Below, piece after piece: positions 33,540-42,226 of a DNA stretch of 64,000 nt. Under the pieces are notes generated by a model. It worked only from the letters and a program-made list of their open reading frames with translations. It was not told where the DNA came from and searched no databases. The position numbers and the translations under genes were made by a program. Location of the stretch: assembly GCA_017941345.1 (NCBI GenBank), contig JAGAWQ010000004.1:49439-113438 (forward strand), written 5' to 3'. The first letter of the stretch is position 1. Every line of letters starts with the position of its first letter. This stretch comes from Prevotella sp. GTDB taxonomy: Bacteria > Bacteroidota > Bacteroidia > Bacteroidales > Bacteroidaceae.

Positions 33540-34186
33540 AGGTTGCGCAGTTCGTGAATGGTCTGCTCAGGATGCGGACTCTTGAACACATAGCTGCCAC
33601 TGACCAGCACATCGACTCCGGCTTTTACCAGTCGCGGAGCTGTCTCTGCCTGTACGCCACCATCCACCTCTATCAGTGCCTTCGAGCCTTTGTCTGCTAT
33701 CAACTGACGCAAGCGCTGTACTTTCTGAATCGTGTTTTCGATAAAGGTCTGTCCACCAAAACCGGGATTCACACTCATCAGCAGCACCATGTCCACATCG
33801 CCAATGATATCTTCCAGCATCATGACAGGTGTCGAGGGGTTCAGCGTTACACCGGCCTTCATCCCAGCATCGTGAATCTCCTGAACGGTACGATGCAGAT
33901 GGGTACATGCCTCCACATGTACATTCATCATCATAGCACCTAGTTTGGCTGTCTGCTTGATATACTGCTCTGGATGAACAATCATATAATGTACATCCAA
34001 AGGCTTCTGGCATTGACGTGCCACAGCCTCCAGCACGGGAAATCCAAACGAGATATTGGGTACGAAGACCCCATCCATCACATCCAAGTGAAGCCAGTCA
34101 GCCTCACTGCGATTAATCATGTCCACTTCACTGTCGAGATGTAGGAAATCGGCAGCGAGTAACGAGGGAGATACTAATGTCGCCAT
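33536..34186 (-). CDS. rpe: Ribulose-phosphate 3-epimerase
   Basis: Interconverts ribulose 5-phosphate and xylulose 5-phosphate in the pentose phosphate pathway. The 216-residue TIM barrel shows SPSLLAADF, WLHLDVMDGVFVPNISFG with the catalytic aspartate, MSVNPGFGGQTF and EVDGGV, all family signatures. It ends a minus-strand run that begins with the beta-barrel gene near 37991. Confidence 0.97.
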   Translation of the reverse strand: MATLVSPSLLAADFLHLDSEVDMINRSEADWLHLDVMDGVFVPNISFGFPVLEAVARQCQKPLDVHYMIVHPEQYIKQTAKLGAMMMNVHVEACTHLHRTVQEIHDAGMKAGVTLNPSTPVMMLEDIIGDVDMVLLMSVNPGFGGQTFIENTIQKVQRLRQLIADKGSKALIEVDGGVQAETAPRLVKAGVDVLVSGSYVFKSPHPEQTIHELRNL

Positions 34187-34193
34187 ATTCTTT

Positions 34194-34322
34194 TTAGTTC
34201 AGACACATTGCTGACGATGTCTCATCAGCTGATTTCATGTTGTTATACATGCGTGCAAACTGTTTGATGAACAGAATAGTAGATTTACGGGGTTGTAAGT
34301 CGTCTTGAGTAAAATTTTGCAT
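34194..34322 (-). CDS. Small hypothetical protein between fmt and rpe
   Basis: A 42-residue frame from an ATG at 34322 to a stop 7 bp before rpe: MQNFTQDDLQPRKSTILFIK, then QFARMYNNMKS and a polar tail. Residues LQPRKSTILFIKQFARMY resemble short helical proteins I remember from Bacteroidetes. It sits neatly in the gap between two cotranscribed genes, which supports it. Function unknown. Confidence 0.5.
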   Translation of the reverse strand: MQNFTQDDLQPRKSTILFIKQFARMYNNMKSADETSSAMCLN

Positions 34323-34391
34323 AGGCGATGATGTTTTTGTTTTCTTATTTAACGCACCAACTATCATCTTTATTATGCAAACTCCAAAAAA

Positions 34392-35373
34392 TTATTTCAC
34401 CCGACTGTTTTCTATCTGTTTCATACCATTCAAGAAGTCACGCGCCGTCATTCTTTTCTTACCTGCCAGTTGCAGTTCTGCGATTTCCAGCATCCTATCT
34501 GAAGCGGATACGTACAAGGCTTTCCCGTCTACGCTGACAGTACCCTGCCCCTGTCCTGCCTTGTCGGTCTTTCGAGTCTTAAAGATTTTCAACACGGTCT
34601 CCTTGCCGTCTGGAGTCACCAGCGTTGTCCAAGCACCAGGATAAGGACTGAGTCCTCTCACAAAGTCATATACCTGCTTGGCGGTTTTACTCCAGTCAAT
34701 CTCACAGGTCTCCTTGAAGATTTTAGGAGCGGATTTTAGCGCTTCGCTAGTTGATAGTTGATAGTGATTCTTCTTGGGCGACGGTGTCGGGATGACCATC
34801 CGCAGCGATGATGGCTTCGATAGTCTCCAGACAAATTTCAGCACCCAGATGCATCAATCCGTCGTAGACATACTCCACATCAGCCTCATCGGGGATATCG
34901 AAGGGTTTCTTCATGATGATACGGCCTGTATCGATATCATGATCCAAGAAGAATGTCGTCACACCCGTCTGCGTCTCACCATTGATGACGGCCCAGTTGA
35001 TGGGAGCTGCACCACGATACTGAGGCAGCAAGGCCGCATGCACATTGAACGTGCCATACTCAGGCATAGCCCACACCACCTCTGGCAGCATCCTGAAAGC
35101 GACGACCACTTGCAGATTGGCTTGATAAGAGCGTAACTGCTCCACAAACTCAGGGTCTTTCATCTTCACGGGTTGCAGCACGGGCAAGTCGTGTGCCAGC
35201 GCATATTTTTTCACTTCAGAGGGTTGCATCTCCGTCTGGTGCCTGCCAACAGGTTTGTCGGGCTGAGTCACCACAGCCACCACGTTATACTCATTCTCCA
35301 CCAGTGCCTTCAGTGTTTCCACCGCAAACTCCGGTGTTCCCATAAACACAATTCTTAAGTCTGATTTACGCAT
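34392..35373 (-). pseudogene. fmt: Methionyl-tRNA formyltransferase, frame broken by a short repeat
   Basis: Fmt formylates initiator Met-tRNA. The N-terminal catalytic domain is intact from the ATG at 35373 (RIVFMGTPEFAVETLK, VVTQPDKPVGR, FNVHAALLPQYRGAAPINWAVING, and the acidic motif region TFFLDHDIDTG), but this frame stops at 34747. The C-terminal tRNA-binding domain continues in another frame (LKSAPKIFKETCEIDW, GLSPYPGAWTTL) to 34392. The switch falls exactly on AGTTGATAGTTGATAG (34749-34764), a repeat found in several intergenic sites here. Insertion of about 28-29 bp would explain the break. Either fmt is truncated in this strain or the assembly carries an error. Confidence 0.8.
34740..34769 (-). 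repeat. Short repeat inside fmt
   Basis: On the minus strand the order is CACTATCAACTATCAACTAG followed by CGAAGCG. The CTAGCGAAGCG end also occurs beside another simple repeat at 60985-60995, and the TCAACTATCAA part matches the repeats at 35382-35405 and 35556-35589. Confidence 0.65.
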
Positions 35374-35381
35374 ACGCTAAT

Positions 35382-35589
35382 TGATAATTGATAGTTGATA
35401 ATTTATTCCATACTCTTCTTAATTGTTATAATCGAAGATACCAATAGTTTTGACATAATAAATTTCTGTCTGTCATTCATTAAATACTGATAACATTTAG
35501 CCATTCTAATGGCAAAGTCAACACTTTTATCCGTCAATATACTTCCTTGCGTCATAATTATCAACTGTCAATTATCAACTATCAACTAG
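35382..35589. repeat. Simple-repeat brackets around a four-helix-bundle fragment
   Basis: TAATTGATAGTTGATAATT-type repeats lie at 35382-35405 and, in the reverse sense (TTATCAACTGTCAATTATC, TCAACTATCAACTAG), at 35553-35589. They enclose the small frame at 35403-35555, so repeat and gene look like one unit between clc and fmt. Confidence 0.6.
35403..35555 (-). pseudogene. Truncated four-helix-bundle (S23-like) protein
   Basis: A 50-residue frame starts at 35555: MTQGSILTDKSVDFAIRMAK, CYQYLMNDRQKFIMSKLLVS, then an unrelated short tail. The FAIR..K.YQYL....K.....SKQLL pattern is the first helix pair of the four-helix-bundle family known from 23S rRNA intervening sequences; intact members have about 115-125 residues. 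Here the rest is gone and the frame runs into the flanking simple repeat. Confidence 0.55.
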
Positions 35590-35601
35590 GGCAAAGCCCG
35601 C

Positions 35602-37395
35602 CTAGTCTTGACTAAAGTCATGTACCATCTTACGATACATATCATACATACGCTTGCGGGAGATATACCCCTTCAGGTGGCGTTCCGCATCCAACACCGG
35701 CAACCAGTCAGCCTGTGTCCTTTCAAAGGTTTTCATTACCTCCGTCATCTTAGTCCCGTCACTCAGCACGGCAGCAGGCTCCACCATCAGCTGCGATGCC
35801 TTGAAGTGATTATACAACTCCGTACGGAACACCACATGACGTATCTTCAGGATATTGATTTCACCCAACAGCGTACCCGCAGCATCCGTAACAGGCAGCA
35901 CGCTGTTCTTAGAACGACTGATTTTATGTACCATCTGCCCCAGTTCCATATCCGGGTCTACCCCCTGGTAGTCACGGTCTATCAGGGAGTCAAGGCTCAT
36001 CAGCGTCAACACGGCATGATCCGTATGGTGAGTCACCAGCTTGCCCTGTCGGGCCAGTCGCATGCCATATATACTATAGGGTTCAAAAATGATGATGGTC
36101 AGATAAGCTGCCACTGAGACTATCATCAGCGGCATGAACAGATTATAGCCACTGGTGATTTCCGCTATCAAGAAGATACCTGTCAACGGCGCATGCATCA
36201 CACCCGACATCACCCCTGCCATGCCTATCAGAGCGAAATTCTTCTCTGGCACGTAGACTCCTATCTCGTGGATATTCCACAGGCGTGCAAACAAGAATCC
36301 TGTAAAGCAGCCTATAAAAAGCGAAGGAGCAAACGTACCACCACAACCTCCGCCACCGTTAGTCGCTGATGTCGCAAACACCTTCGTCAACAACACAAGT
36401 CCTATATATAAAATAAGGTATTCACTATGTCCATAGAACAGCGAGCCTGACAGAATCTGGTCCCAGTCCGCCTCCGTCTTTCCGTTCAGCAACAGGTTGA
36501 TGGAATGATATCCTTCACCGTAAAGCGAGGGAAAGAGGAAGATGAGCGTACTCAAGATAATACCGCCAATAACCAGTTTCACGTAAGGCTTATTCTTAAA
36601 TCGTGCAAACATGTCCTCGCAGGTATTCATCGTACGGATAAAATAAAGACTGACCAGTCCGCAGGTAATACCTAACAGGATATAGGCAGGCACACGCTGC
36701 ACCGTCCAGTCAGAGTCAAGATGGAACGAGAACAGCACGTCGTTGCCGCTGAATATATAGGTAAAGCAGGTTGCCGTCACACAACTGACCAAGATAGGCA
36801 GCAACGAGGCCATGGTCAGGTCAATCATCAACACCTCCAACGTAAAAACCAGTCCGGCTATAGGGGCCTTGAAAATGCCGGCTATAGCACCCGCAGCACC
36901 ACAGCCCACCAGCGTCATCAGTGTCTTGTTGTCCAGACGGAACAGCTGACCCAGATTCGAGCCAATAGCTGACCCCGTCAGCACGATAGGAGCCTCAGCA
37001 CCCACCGAGCCACCAAATCCGATAGTGATGGCAGATGCGATGACACTCGACCAGGTGTTGTGAGCCTTCAGTCTTGACCGATTCGACGAGATGGCATACA
37101 AGATACGAGTAATGCCATGCGAGATATTATCCTTGACGACATAACGCACAAAAAGCGAGGTCAGATAAATACCTATTACTGGGTATACCAAGTAGAGCCA
37201 GTTGTAGCTGTCTGTTGCAAAACGTCCTGTCAGCAAGGCCACAATCTGGTTGATGAGCCCATGCAGCACAAATGCAGCCACAGCAGACAGCAATCCGACC
37301 ATGAACGCCAGAATGAGCAGGAACATCTTATCGCTCACATGCTCAGTCCGCCAGTCATGAAGTCGTTGCAGCCATGTCGGGCGCCTTATTTCCAT
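35602..37395 (-). CDS. ClC-family chloride channel/antiporter with CBS domains
   Basis: 597 residues. Residues about 20-440 hold ten or more membrane segments with the ClC motifs GFGGSVGAEAPIVLTG and NGGGGCGGTFAPSLFIG. The C-terminal 150 residues are two CBS domains (SLIDRDYQGVDPDMELGQMV..., SDGTKMTEVMKTFERTQADWLPV). ClC proteins move chloride, fluoride or nitrate across the inner membrane; the CBS pair usually senses adenine nucleotides. It overlaps the upstream barrel gene by one base (TGATG), so the two are coupled. Confidence 0.93.
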   Translation of the reverse strand: MEIRRPTWLQRLHDWRTEHVSDKMFLLILAFMVGLLSAVAAFVLHGLINQIVALLTGRFATDSYNWLYLVYPVIGIYLTSLFVRYVVKDNISHGITRILYAISSNRSRLKAHNTWSSVIASAITIGFGGSVGAEAPIVLTGSAIGSNLGQLFRLDNKTLMTLVGCGAAGAIAGIFKAPIAGLVFTLEVLMIDLTMASLLPILVSCVTATCFTYIFSGNDVLFSFHLDSDWTVQRVPAYILLGITCGLVSLYFIRTMNTCEDMFARFKNKPYVKLVIGGIILSTLIFLFPSLYGEGYHSINLLLNGKTEADWDQILSGSLFYGHSEYLILYIGLVLLTKVFATSATNGGGGCGGTFAPSLFIGCFTGFLFARLWNIHEIGVYVPEKNFALIGMAGVMSGVMHAPLTGIFLIAEITSGYNLFMPLMIVSVAAYLTIIIFEPYSIYGMRLARQGKLVTHHTDHAVLTLMSLDSLIDRDYQGVDPDMELGQMVHKISRSKNSVLPVTDAAGTLLGEINILKIRHVVFRTELYNHFKASQLMVEPAAVLSDGTKMTEVMKTFERTQADWLPVLDAERHLKGYISRKRMYDMYRKMVHDFSQD

Positions 37396-37991
37396 CAGAG
37401 CGTGAACTTATATCCTAAGGTTAGTTGCATCAGGTCGCTACGCCACCTGTTATCGTCGTTTCTAACCTTATTGACAGGTGAGACAGCAAAGTTATAACGA
37501 GCGTCAATCACGAAGTTGTTGAATTCATAGGAAATGCCAACAGGAATCGCGAAATTAAACTTCTCTGCATTACTCTTCCAATCGTCCTCATTTTGCTTGG
37601 CAGTCAGCAAGAAACCAAACTGCACACCAGTCTTCAGGGCAAAGCCCTTGACAACATAGAAATTAGCGACAAGAGGGATATTGATATAATTCAGCTTCAT
37701 CACCGTAGTGACATTGGGAATTTCATATTTCCAGCCCTGCATCGCATAGTTGACACCAGCAGCTATTCCCAGCCACTCTGTAGCATAATATTCGCCTTCC
37801 ACACCCAGCACGATGCCTGTCCTGATTCTTCTCTGGCCTCCGGGCTCCATCTCAAATTTCCCTGAGAGGTAGCCAAAGCCTGCGCCAATCTTGGGTTGAA
37901 GCGTCAATGTTCCGTTTTCACGAAGCGTATTTTGGGCTTCTGCCGTACATGTCACAATTGCCATCAAGGCTATCATTATGATTTTTTTCAT
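37395..37991 (-). CDS. Outer-membrane beta-barrel protein (PorT/OmpW-like)
   Basis: 198 residues with a signal peptide (MKKIIMIALMAIVTCTAEAQ) and alternating aromatic/polar beta strands such as PKIGAGFGYLSGKFEM, WLGIAAGVNYAMQGW, FALKTGVQFGFLL and LMQLTLGYKFTL at the C-terminus. It matches the small Bacteroidetes outer-membrane barrels of the beta-barrel porin clan. Function unknown. Its promoter (TAACTTTG at 38014-38021) lies inside a palindromic repeat shared with the 48.5 kb TonB gene. Confidence 0.82.
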   Translation of the reverse strand: MKKIIMIALMAIVTCTAEAQNTLRENGTLTLQPKIGAGFGYLSGKFEMEPGGQRRIRTGIVLGVEGEYYATEWLGIAAGVNYAMQGWKYEIPNVTTVMKLNYINIPLVANFYVVKGFALKTGVQFGFLLTAKQNEDDWKSNAEKFNFAIPVGISYEFNNFVIDARYNFAVSPVNKVRNDDNRWRSDLMQLTLGYKFTL

Positions 37992-38012
37992 ACCTTTTGC
38001 TTGAAATTTGCT

Positions 38013-38084
38013 GCAAAGTTACGAAAAGTCGAGCACAAAACAAAGAAACTCGTTTCTTTTTTTGTCGAGACGCAGTAACTTCGC
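38013..38084. repeat. Palindromic promoter-bearing repeat, copy 2
   Basis: GCAAAGTTAC at the left end pairs with GTAACTTCGC at the right, with further pairing of AAAGTCGAG and TCGAGACG and of GAAAC and GTTTC near the centre. The minus-strand TAACTTTG (38014-38021) is the -7 box of the barrel gene. It is over 80 percent identical by eye to the reverse complement of 48470-48540. Confidence 0.8.
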
Positions 38085-38166
38085 TATCTTTGATAGCAGA
38101 GTTGAAAAAAATCCTTATACTCCCAAAGATATTTTTAAAGAAATTCGCATCTAACTATTATTAGGT

Positions 38167-38198
38167 ATTGCGTACATTATTAATTTTTTGTACCTTTG
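38167..38198 (+). promoter_or_regulatory. Promoter of the first TonB operon
   Basis: ATTG at 38167-38170, a 20-bp spacer and TACCTTTG at 38191-38198, 30 bp before the ATG. Confidence 0.65.
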
Positions 38199-38228
38199 CA
38201 CCGCTTTTTATTGTAATTTAATCAAAGT

Positions 38229-40988
38229 ATGAGATTGATACAACGTATCTTATTGCTCCTCGTGTTGGGTACTCCGCTACTTGCCTTCGGACAGAAGACG
38301 AGTCACTCTATTTATCTGACTGTCAAGGATAAAGACACCAAGGAGTCTATCATTATGGCCACCGTCCAGTTACAACCTACTGGCATCATTGCAGTAACTG
38401 ATGCTGACGGACGGGCCACATTCCAGAACATAGAAAACGGCAATTACATGCTGCAAGTTTCGTACGTAGGCTATGAGTCGAAGAACATCAGCATCAAGCT
38501 CAACAAGAACCTGCAATTAACCTGTCAGCTGTCACCCTCGACATTGGCTTTACAGGAAGTCAACATTGTGGCTCGTCAGAATGTAGCTGGAAAGTCCACG
38601 AGCAGCATCATCGGGCGACAGGCCATCGACCACCTGCAGGCCACCTCGCTGGCTGACATCATGCAACTGGTGCCAGGGGGGGTGATGGGCAACCAGGACC
38701 TGACATCGAGCACAGGCACGCGCCTGCAAATCCGCTCTGCCTCGCAGAATGCCTTTAACAGCACCGCAGCCTTTGGCTCGCCTATCATCGTGGATGGCGT
38801 ACCCATGTCGAACAATGGTAATCTGACGCAGGGTGATTTCACAAATACCGCACTGACGGGTACGGATATGCGTAACATCTCAGCTGACGATATCGAAGAG
38901 GTGGAGGTGATTCGCGGTATACCCTCCGCAGAATATGGCGACCTGACCAGTGGCATGGTGGTGGTTCACTCCAAAATCGGTGTTACCCCTTGGCAACTGA
39001 AAGGCAAGGTCAATCCGGCCATGATGAACTATTCGTTGGGCAAAGGACTACGCATGGACAAACATGGAGTACTGAACTTCAATGTCGACTATGCTCAGGC
39101 ATGGGGCGACCCCCGCAAGAAGACCAACTCCTTCGACCGTTATAACTTCTCATTGGGCTATGGCCTTGACATCAATAAGAAGTGGCATACGGACACGAAG
39201 ATTCGTTACAACTACGCCAAGTCGTGGTCAGGACAAGACCCTGATGCCATTCAAGACGGTACGGAGGGCAAGGACAAGAACGCCACCTTCAGCCTGACAC
39301 ACAATGGTAAGATACGCCTTGACAAGCTCTTCTCACGTAACATCTCCTATACCATCGGACTGAGTCTGACACAGAGCGACTCGAAGAGCACGGCCTTTGC
39401 AGGTGGTGGTTTGACACCTATCTATACCGCCAGGACCACAGGCTACAACCGTCTGGCATTTGTCAACACCTCATACCAAGCCACTGGCTACACGGAGAGT
39501 CGTCCTGGCAATCTCTATTTCAAGCTGAACAACAGCTTCTACCTGAAGAGCGGGAAGACCAACCAGAACTTCAAGATGGGTGTGGACTACAAATACGATT
39601 GGAACAACGGTAAGGGTTATTACAACGAGAACGAGGATCTGCCCCTGCGTCCCAATGGCAGCAGCAGACCACGTCCTTTCAGCGATGTGCCAGGACTGCA
39701 TCAGGTGGCTGCCTATCTGGAAGACAACTTCAGCTGGCAGTACTGGGGCAAGCGCAGTCTGCGCCTGCAGGTGGGCGCACGCTTTACCGCCATGCAGCCC
39801 TTCGACGATGTGCGCACCTTCTCGCTGTCACCCCGCATGAACCTGAGTCTGGAACTGACCGACTGGCTGAGTCTGAGAGGTGGTTTCGGTATCAACTCGA
39901 AGACACCTGGCCTGAACTACCTTTATCCTGACAAGCACTACTCCGACTATGCCTCAGCCAACTACATGCCACAGGACAATCCTGCCGGACAGTTGTATTA
40001 TGGCTACACACACGTCTATGAGGTGGAATTCACCCGCGACCTGAAGAATGTGAACACCACAAAGATAGAGGCTGGTGTGGACATCAAACTGCCTGGTCAT
40101 CGCAAGCTGAGCATCATCGCCTATCAGGACCGTACCACTAATGGCTTTGCCAGTATGACGGAGTATATGACCTACCCCGTCAACTACTACAACCAGCAGC
40201 AGGGTCTCATCATAACCCCAGGACAGGCTACTCAGGTGGATGTCGACCATCCGGCCTTCACCAAGACCATGTGGAGCACTACAGGCCGCATTGGCAATAC
40301 AGATGTGAACATCAACAGAGGTGTGGAGTTCGACTTCGACCTGGGCAAAATCACCCATCTACAGACCAGTGTCTATTTCTCAGGAGCCTGGCAGGAGACC
40401 AAGGGCTACTCGAAGGCACTGCACTATGGCAATCCCACGCCAATGCCTACGAGCTATTCGAGCTACAACACCACGCCCATCAAGATGGTATGGCCCTCTG
40501 AGGGAGAAACCACACGCTACCGCCAGTTTATCAACACCCTGCGACTGGTGACCCACATCCCACAGCTGCGCATGGTGGCTTCGCTGACAGGACAGGTCAT
40601 CTGGCATAACTCTTCCAAGAGCGTCACAGAGCATACCCGTCCCATCGGATGGATTACCACTGACCTCGTACAACATGATATTACAGACGACATGCTGAGT
40701 GGATATATTGGCGAGGACGGCAAGTACTACGGCTCAGCTCCTGACGGCATCGCCAGCTTCGAGATAGCCAAGCAGACGGGCAGCAGTGATACCTACACGA
40801 AGAATCCTATCACCTGGAACATCTCAGCCCGACTGACCAAGGAGTTTGGCAAATTTGCCGGTCTCTCGTTCTATGCCAACAACGTGATGTTCTACGAACC
40901 CTTCCTCACCTCGAGCAGCAGCTCATCGCTCACGCAGCGCAATACGGGTACGTTCTCCTTTGGTGTCGAACTGTTTCTTAATCTTTGA
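38229..40988 (+). CDS. TonB-dependent outer-membrane receptor, operon 1
   Basis: 919 residues. Signal peptide (MRLIQRILLLLVLGTPLLAFG), a CarboxypepD_reg-like domain at about 26-110 (YLTVKDKDTKESIIMATVQL...DADGRATFQNI), a plug domain at about 115-240 (LADIMQLVPGGV, SPIIVDGVPMSNN, EEVEVIRGIPSAEYGDLTSG), then a 22-strand barrel ending in TFSFGVELFLNL. It imports a ligand through the outer membrane using TonB-ExbBD energy. No SusD partner follows; instead a DUF4876-like lipoprotein gene starts 26 bp on, so it is not a standard glycan (PUL) pair. The receptor at 48.5 kb is a paralogue. Confidence 0.93.
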   Translation: MRLIQRILLLLVLGTPLLAFGQKTSHSIYLTVKDKDTKESIIMATVQLQPTGIIAVTDADGRATFQNIENGNYMLQVSYVGYESKNISIKLNKNLQLTCQLSPSTLALQEVNIVARQNVAGKSTSSIIGRQAIDHLQATSLADIMQLVPGGVMGNQDLTSSTGTRLQIRSASQNAFNSTAAFGSPIIVDGVPMSNNGNLTQGDFTNTALTGTDMRNISADDIEEVEVIRGIPSAEYGDLTSGMVVVHSKIGVTPWQLKGKVNPAMMNYSLGKGLRMDKHGVLNFNVDYAQAWGDPRKKTNSFDRYNFSLGYGLDINKKWHTDTKIRYNYAKSWSGQDPDAIQDGTEGKDKNATFSLTHNGKIRLDKLFSRNISYTIGLSLTQSDSKSTAFAGGGLTPIYTARTTGYNRLAFVNTSYQATGYTESRPGNLYFKLNNSFYLKSGKTNQNFKMGVDYKYDWNNGKGYYNENEDLPLRPNGSSRPRPFSDVPGLHQVAAYLEDNFSWQYWGKRSLRLQVGARFTAMQPFDDVRTFSLSPRMNLSLELTDWLSLRGGFGINSKTPGLNYLYPDKHYSDYASANYMPQDNPAGQLYYGYTHVYEVEFTRDLKNVNTTKIEAGVDIKLPGHRKLSIIAYQDRTTNGFASMTEYMTYPVNYYNQQQGLIITPGQATQVDVDHPAFTKTMWSTTGRIGNTDVNINRGVEFDFDLGKITHLQTSVYFSGAWQETKGYSKALHYGNPTPMPTSYSSYNTTPIKMVWPSEGETTRYRQFINTLRLVTHIPQLRMVASLTGQVIWHNSSKSVTEHTRPIGWITTDLVQHDITDDMLSGYIGEDGKYYGSAPDGIASFEIAKQTGSSDTYTKNPITWNISARLTKEFGKFAGLSFYANNVMFYEPFLTSSSSSSLTQRNTGTFSFGVELFLNL

Positions 40989-41014
40989 TATTTGAAGTTT
41001 GATGTTTGAAGTTT

Positions 41015-42226
41015 ATGATTAGAAAAATATATTATTTACTATTTTCCGCAGCAATGACCAGCTGTATAGATTATAACGATGCTACAGAGGCCATCAGCAT
41101 TACCATCCAGGTGACCAGTCCTGAGGACTATCCCAAGGCGAACGTGGAAGGACATGTCATCACCCTCTCTGGCTCACGTACCTTTACAGCTACCACTGAT
41201 GCACAGGGCATTGCCCGCTTCGAGAATATCGTACCTGACGTATACAGTGCCTCAGCCTCATGGAAGGTGAGTGCTGAAGAGTATGCTGAGACCACAGGGA
41301 AGACGGTAGAGAACAAGAGCTATACCATTTCAGGCAGTCTGACAGCCCAGACCTTTGGGGCCTCTACCACAACACCTGTCGCTATGACGACCACCATCTC
41401 TCAAGACCAGTCCGTGCTGATTGCCAAGGTGTATTATCAGGGCAACAAGGACGACAACTACAAGAACTACGTCTATGCCAAGTACATCGAACTCTACAAC
41501 AACAGCGACGAGGAATACGATGTGGCTGGACTGTACATCGCCATTCTAGAGTCTTCATCGCCCACTTCGCACTATCCCCTACAGTATCTTACTGATACCA
41601 TCGTGGCCAAGCAGGTGTTCCAGATTCCTGCCAACGAGCCCTTTAAGGTGGCTCCTGGCGGAACTGTATTGATAGCGAACAGTGCTGTTGACCATACCAC
41701 CAAGGGGTCCTCGAATGACCCCAACCTGCTGGATGCTGACTTCGAGGCGAAAGACAAGAACAGCACGAGACCCCACGAAAACAACCCCGACGTGCCTGAG
41801 CTCACCCAGCTTTTCTCGTTTACCAATATCACCTATATGAATCTGATTCAGGGTGGTCCTTGCGGTATTGCCATCTTCGAGACTATAGAGGACGTGACAG
41901 ACGACTGGGTAAAAAACAATCTCACCTATGCGTATGGTACTCAAAAAGGTACACAGTACATGAAGATACCCACCCGCTTTATCATCGATGCGGTGGATAT
42001 CCTGAAATACAACGGAGAGACGGGTGTTGATGTCAACACCAAGCGTCTTTTCGACTACCTGGATGCCGGCTATGCCTTCACCGAGGCCAAGTCGGGCTAC
42101 GACGGACGACTGGTTCGCCGCAAGGTAGCCTCGACCACTGCTGACGGACGCAAGATACTACAAGACACTAACAACTCAGCCAACGATTTTGAATCGACTG
42201 ACCAATTAACACCACGCGTATACTAA
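41015..42226 (+). CDS. DUF4876-like surface lipoprotein, operon 1 (first)
   Basis: From the ATG at 41015 the protein has 403 residues with a lipoprotein signal (MIRKIYYLLFSAAMTSC, lipobox MTSC). An N-terminal beta domain is followed by a lamin-tail-like domain (KYIELYNNSDEEYDVAGLYIAI) and a conserved region GG.CGIAIFE...IIDAVDIL...LDAGYAFTE. It ends with LQDTNNSANDFES, a motif shared by all four family members in the window. I match it to DUF4876 from memory. It probably sits on the cell surface over the receptor, as SusD does for SusC. It overlaps the next gene by one base. Confidence 0.8.
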   Translation: MIRKIYYLLFSAAMTSCIDYNDATEAISITIQVTSPEDYPKANVEGHVITLSGSRTFTATTDAQGIARFENIVPDVYSASASWKVSAEEYAETTGKTVENKSYTISGSLTAQTFGASTTTPVAMTTTISQDQSVLIAKVYYQGNKDDNYKNYVYAKYIELYNNSDEEYDVAGLYIAILESSSPTSHYPLQYLTDTIVAKQVFQIPANEPFKVAPGGTVLIANSAVDHTTKGSSNDPNLLDADFEAKDKNSTRPHENNPDVPELTQLFSFTNITYMNLIQGGPCGIAIFETIEDVTDDWVKNNLTYAYGTQKGTQYMKIPTRFIIDAVDILKYNGETGVDVNTKRLFDYLDAGYAFTEAKSGYDGRLVRRKVASTTADGRKILQDTNNSANDFESTDQLTPRVY

